From Yponomeuta sedellus (lineage: Eukaryota > Arthropoda > Insecta > Lepidoptera > Yponomeutidae): a DNA stretch of 64,000 nucleotides. Location of the stretch: the NCBI GenBank assembly GCA_934045075.1, contig OW203751.1, forward strand, positions 6,645,822 through 6,709,821, written 5' to 3'. A program made the position numbers and the translations under genes. Shown piece by piece: positions 55,001 through 61,000 of this stretch. Every line of letters begins with the position of its first letter. The first letter of the stretch is position 1. The notes beneath the pieces are model-generated. The model was not told the origin of the DNA. It saw only the letters and a program-made list of their open reading frames with translations, and made no database searches.

Positions 55001-58000
55001 TACCTCCCTAGTTTTAAAGTAAAATACTGTGAGGTAGGTAATCGAAACAGATGAATTTATACTAGTTTGGCAAGTTTGATCGTACCTTAGTCTATGGACA
55101 CAAGCATTGCCACTTTCGACATCGACCAATCAAAGAGTAGTGCGTTAGTTGCCGTATTTTATCAAAGCGTAAAATTAAAAACTCCTCTGTGATTGGCTCG
55201 AACTGTTTAGAATCTTACGAATGGATATCCGTTAGTTTACTACCACGAGACTTCGAAAGTTAATAAATTTGCGAAAATGTGGGCGTAAAATAATAAAATT
55301 TATCTCTCGTTTACATTCCTACGAGAGATTATAAATTTCCTAGGTAATTTATAAACTTGCGGATCTTGTTATCTTCCGGTGACATATATAATACAGGCGC
55401 AGAGTTTTCATGTGTTAGCCACACACCTGGGTCCCCGGCCGAGGTCGCAGGCTCTTGCCGCGCAAGCGACCGCTCGCTCGTAGTCGCGAAGCCGCCGCCA
55501 CAGCTCCGAGAGACCCACGTACACCTGGAATTTTGGCACTATGACTCATGAAGCTCATACTTAGTTATATATTTAACGGGTCTATAAACCAGCCTGTACT
55601 CGTCCAATGCGGGACATTGGCCTCTTCCAAGACACGCTACGTGATACTGTTCTCGACCAACGTCATCCAGCCCCTGGAAGCAATCTTTAATAGGTGTAAG
55701 ACCCTTTAAATCTATTACGAAAGATGCGTTTTGAAGTCATAAGTGGCGTTGCAAAAAGATATAACGAGTTGCGGACCTTGCTGCTTTTAATGGATCGGTA
55801 CCGGAAAAATGCCAAAATTATATACCTCGTGTCTGTTTGTCGGCCGTCCGTCAGACTATAAAATGGACTCTATGTCGTAACTCTTATTGTTTCCACTAAA
55901 AAATCTGGAAGCCATGCATGACAATGGAGAAGGCCTAGTCCTAACTGCTTCGCAGGCTGACTGACTGACAAAGGCGACGTTATTCACCTCAAACATCACC
56001 TGCAGTAACAGTTCATTTTCCTGCGACTCTGCGCCAGAGTTATAACCTCTGGAAGCCGTCCATGGCCTTGGAAGAGGCGCCAAGCTCCAAACTGACGGAG
56101 GCCATGGCTTCCATCCCCTTTCACTATTTCTCTCTTTTCATCCCTCTCTAATATAATTCTCTCAAACGTAAACCGTAGGTATTCACCTCAAACCTCACCT
56201 GCAGTAACAGTTCATTGTCGCTGCGACTCTGCGCCAGAGTTAGAGCCTTCTGGAAGCCGTCCATGGCCTTGGAGAAGGCGCCGAGCTCCAGACTGACGGA
56301 GGCCACGGTGAGATGTACGCAGCCAGCCGTGGTGCCTCCCCCGCAGTCGTTATACAGGGCATGCCGGGCGTACGAGAGAGCTCTGGGGAGATTGGACCAA
56401 TTCGAAATTCATTTTGCGATGGTGTTGGCTCCAAGTTATGGTGCAGAAGGCACGGCCAACGCCAACGTCATCATCCATTTTCGACAAGCGGGGTTAGCGT
56501 TGAGGAAGCAGAGAAGGACGCTGGGACGGCGACCACGTCCACGACCTCGGATAAAGGTGCGGAAAAGACGCGACCGCGTGGTATTGATTCGGGCCCTCGC
56601 CTCGTCTTATCTGTGTGGGCTTCGTCCCGTCATTTCACTACATTTAGTACGAAAGTAAATTGGAAAGAGAGAAACCAGGGCTTGTCAGTTGCTACTTGCT
56701 ACATTTAAACATGGCATTTTAAATATACTCAGTGATAATACGTAATACCTATATTGGAGAAACCCCCAAAACCCTATTCGCACTTATTCACGACAATAAC
56801 AACATTTACATACAGGCACATACATTGCTTCTGGCCCCACACTAGGATACCCTGTGTCGTGGGAACCAGAAACAACGACATCACAAACATATAAACATCC
56901 AAGACCTGGTGTATTTTTTTGTCCCCAGTCGGGGTTCGAACCCGGGACCTCTTGGTATCATGGTAGGTAGATGCGCTACCGCTACGCCACAGAGGTGGTC
57001 ACAAAAAAGCCTGAATTTGTACCTTTATAACGATGCGTTGTTGTAGTATATTTCCTGAACAGAATCCTTATCATGAACTGCCTATTTGTTATTTAGATGT
57101 CTGTTATTGGCCCTGTGAACTAAACTGTATTTTTATTATTGTGATCAAATAATTTGTTTTCGCTGTTCATGCCCTTAATAAAAAAAAATAATCGATTAGC
57201 CAAAACATGCACGCAAAATGACGAAATACCATATTTTGCAAGAAAATCCCAGGATCTTACCTGTCAAGCCCTCCCAAGGTCTGATGCGCCCGCGCCAGGT
57301 TCAGGTAGGCTTCTGCCCGCATCGGTGCTGAGTCCAGCTCCTCAGATATGCCGAGCTGCCGGTTGGCGAACTCAAGGGATTCCCTGCAACAATGTTACTG
57401 TGCATTCTCATCAAAGTATGCAAGATTGACCGATGTTCGAAGGAAATTAGCAACTATATTCTTTTTAATGCACTAACCCGTGCCAAGGACAATTTTTTAA
57501 AACCTATTTAGAGGCTGAAAATTCCACCCATGCCGGGACTCGAACCCGCCACCTCTGGCACGATTAGCCAGAGGTCGCGGGTGCGAGTCCCGGCATGGGC
57601 GGAATTTTTATCCTCTAAATAGGTTTTTAAAAGTTAGCAACTGTTTATTTAGCAATACGAGTAAATTGTTTTTTGTTCAGCAGGAAATTCTTCATAAATC
57701 AGCAGAAAATTTTACTTTAAAATTGTCAAAGGACGTTGCTGATAATTTTTCATTTATGTGATAAACGCATGTTTCTACGCATTTATTTATTCTGCTGATC
57801 AAATTAATTATGAAGCTCACCAAACATTTATTTCCTGGCTTTATTTGTGAGTTTGCGTACCACGTATTCTGCTGACCACAATAATTGTGCTGTACGCCCT
57901 TATAGCATAAAATGCTACGTATTTATACTCTAAGTGCACGCCCATAATCCCCCCCCCCCCAGAAATTCTCTACGTGGTAGAGATCTGAGATTCTTCAGAT

Positions 58001-61000
58001 CAGATCACACCTTCTCAGACACAACGTCCTCGGCGTTAAATACATTTGTTCAGTGGCCCTGACTTATACTCCCCGAAGTCCATGTGAGCCTGCTATAGAT
58101 GGCTGAGTAAAACGACCTTATTACTCCAGTGACTATGCCAACAGGTATTCTCGATATGGACAGATGTGTCCATTGGTCCCACACCATCCTTCTTACTAAA
58201 TGTCCTCGACGTTTGATACTCGTACATATGTTCATTTGCTCTCACCTATACTCCCCGAAGTCCATGTAAGCCTGGCTTAGATGACTGAATAAAGTGACCA
58301 GTCAGAAAATTCCAGGTTCAAATGTTGGCAGGGTCGGCATGAGGTGTGAGTCAAGTTAAAAGACGTGCTTTCATCACGATGCGCGTTTATTAACTAAAGA
58401 ATAAAGAAAAAGTGAATACAATAATCGTAACAAATTGCTTGCATAGCACAGTCCCATGCCCTCAGATATTCGCGAAGTGGGTTAGCTGGAAGAAAATACT
58501 ATCTAGTATTAAGCTCGCCTTTGTACAAATTTGTTTTAGTGCAATAAAGAATTTTTGATTCATTCATTCATTATGTCCATTCGTCCCGCATTTTCTCAAA
58601 CACATGTTCTCGACGAGATACGTGTTGGCCTTCACGTAACCTAAACTTCCCCAAGTCCATGTATAGATCACCGAGTATCCAGTCCGGTGTCGTAAGCTCG
58701 TAATGTCCCAGACGTGGGACAAATGTGTCCATTGGCCCTAAATCTTTTTAAATCGACGTGAGAGACGCTCATTGGGCTCACCTGTACTTCCCAAAGTCCA
58801 TGTAAGCCTGGTAGAGATGGCCGAGTAAAGCGAATTTGTCAGTCCGGTGTCGCACGCCCCGCAGCGCTGAAAGCCACACCTTGACCGCCTGTCTCTGCTC
58901 GTTCTGGCTGTATAGGCGCACGCCGCGCTCGATCTGCGGGTACAGACGATGTTACAAATAAGAAAAGCTCTTAGATAAATGTTGGGCAAACTCCAAAATG
59001 CCCAACAGGGATCTGGCGGCAGATCCAAAAATTATTCTAAGACTTAGATTAATCCTTTCCTTCGTCGTTTATTTTCTCACCTTGTCACCTTCCTCCTGAC
59101 CTTATTCATGACAGGCATGGTCCGATCCGGCGATCCCCAAGATTGAAACTAGATTGTTGTAGACTTATGTAAGTTAGACTGTTTCAGTTCGATCTAGGAC
59201 CAAAGAGTTTGATCTAGGTTGACCTTGACTGATTTCAGTTGACCAGGAATGATCTAGATTTACTATGATCGATCTAGGTTGACCTTGATTATTCTTAGAC
59301 TCGATTACTCGTTTGCTTCCATCGTTGGTTGATCTTCTCACCTTCCTCGTGGCCAAATACTGGTGCAGCCGCGAGCGGCAGGCCTGGAAGCAGGCGAGCA
59401 GGCCGGAGCCTTGTGGTCGATGCGCAGGGCCGAACCTGGAGCCCCAGCGCAGCGCCCCATTGCGAGTGAGCTCGCCGCCGCCGTTTGAGTACTCCTCGGC
59501 GAACGGGTACAGTTCTGGTAAATAAGAGGCTAATGAAAAGGGTGTGAGCTGCTCGTGACCCAGGCTGCCTGAGTGATCTTAAACAATCACAAATGTTAAG
59601 TAACATAGGGAGCGTTCAGAGGGATGGTGGACCGTCCGATAAGCGCTAGTGGCATTTGTCCGAGCGGTTCCGAGCGGTTAAGCAGTAGGGTCGATAGATG
59701 GCAGTCGTTAAGCCAAGTCACACACCTTAGGGCGGCTTGAAGACTTCCGACAGTAAGACCAGATCCTAGTCTTGCAAGCCTCCACCAATCCGGACTTGGC
59801 CCACGTGGTGGATATGGCCTATACCTTCCTGCAGGAAGAGACGCGTGCCCCAGCAGTGGAGACAAACAAGGGTTTATATTATAGACTATAAATGCATTAG
59901 TATTACCCCGGTCGGGCTCCTCCCGCTCCGACCGCTCATGGTGGTGGCGCGAGGGATCCGGCGAGCTCAGCAGCCGCGTCGCGGACAACTGGTGCGCGGG
60001 CACATCCCTGCGGACCATTGAAAAGGGGCCTATTAAATACATACATATACATAACCTCACGCCTGTATCCCAGAGGGGTAGGCTGCGCTGAGGTTTGAGT
60101 CAGGTCAGGTTTAAGTTTTTTTTACTAAATATGGTCGAAATAATCTCTTAACACGGTGTTCTGCAAAGTGTGTATCGCCGACATCAGTAGTTATGCCTCA
60201 AAAAAATTGCTAGTTTTTGCTAAAAAAAGCCAAATGAGGAAATGCCATCTTGTGGTAAAGTGACATTTCCTGCAATTTGATTAATTCCAATCAATTCAAC
60301 CATCCATCGTAAGTCCTCTGTGTTCAATATCAGAAGTGGGATTGGTACCAACCTGAGGAAGTCACGTGACTCTATGGAGTCCCATGACATGACTCGCGGA
60401 TGGAGCGTGCAGCGGCGCGGGGGGCGCCGGGGGCGTCACCGGCCCGCCAACGACATGGGGCCCTCTCACTCGCGCCCGTTTACTAGAGCGAGAAATCAGA
60501 CAAATAACATTTTTAAAGTGACACGATGGCGCCGGGGAGGTTTATCGGTCCGCCGACGAATATAGCCCTCTCACTCGCGCGTTTACTGGAGCGAGATATC
60601 AATCAATATTTTTGAAGATTGTGAATGGTGCGTGCATGGTGCAGTCGCGCGAGGGCGCCGGGGGCGTCAACGCTACGCCGACGAAATGGCGCCCTCTTGC
60701 TCCGAATATAAATAAATCGGTAAATAACAAATTAAAGAATTTGCTTACCTATCTATCACTCGAACCCGAATGAAACGCTAGATTTTTCAGTCACTTTTTT
60801 AAATATCTCGAAACTAACTCGGATATGTGAGAACCATTAGTACCTACAGTCTGTTAGCTTTTAAAATATACCTCGGCTATGTCGGCCAATGAAGCGCTCG
60901 TGGCCTAGGCGAACCGAGTGATTGGAATCAATCACTTAGTTAAGCAACAACAGGCGCGGTCAGGTACAGGATGGGTGAGCGTCCCGGAACTACCACTAGT

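Noticed and set aside
56215..56708. Plus-strand frames of 131-147 codons
   Set aside because: Antisense shadows of rapsyn exon 6, whose minus-strand splicing and homology are clear.
59295..60060. Single-exon minus-strand proteins of 103 and 154 codons
   Set aside because: They overlap rapsyn exons 3 and 2 but run into introns or use the wrong frame; the spliced model explains the coding parts.
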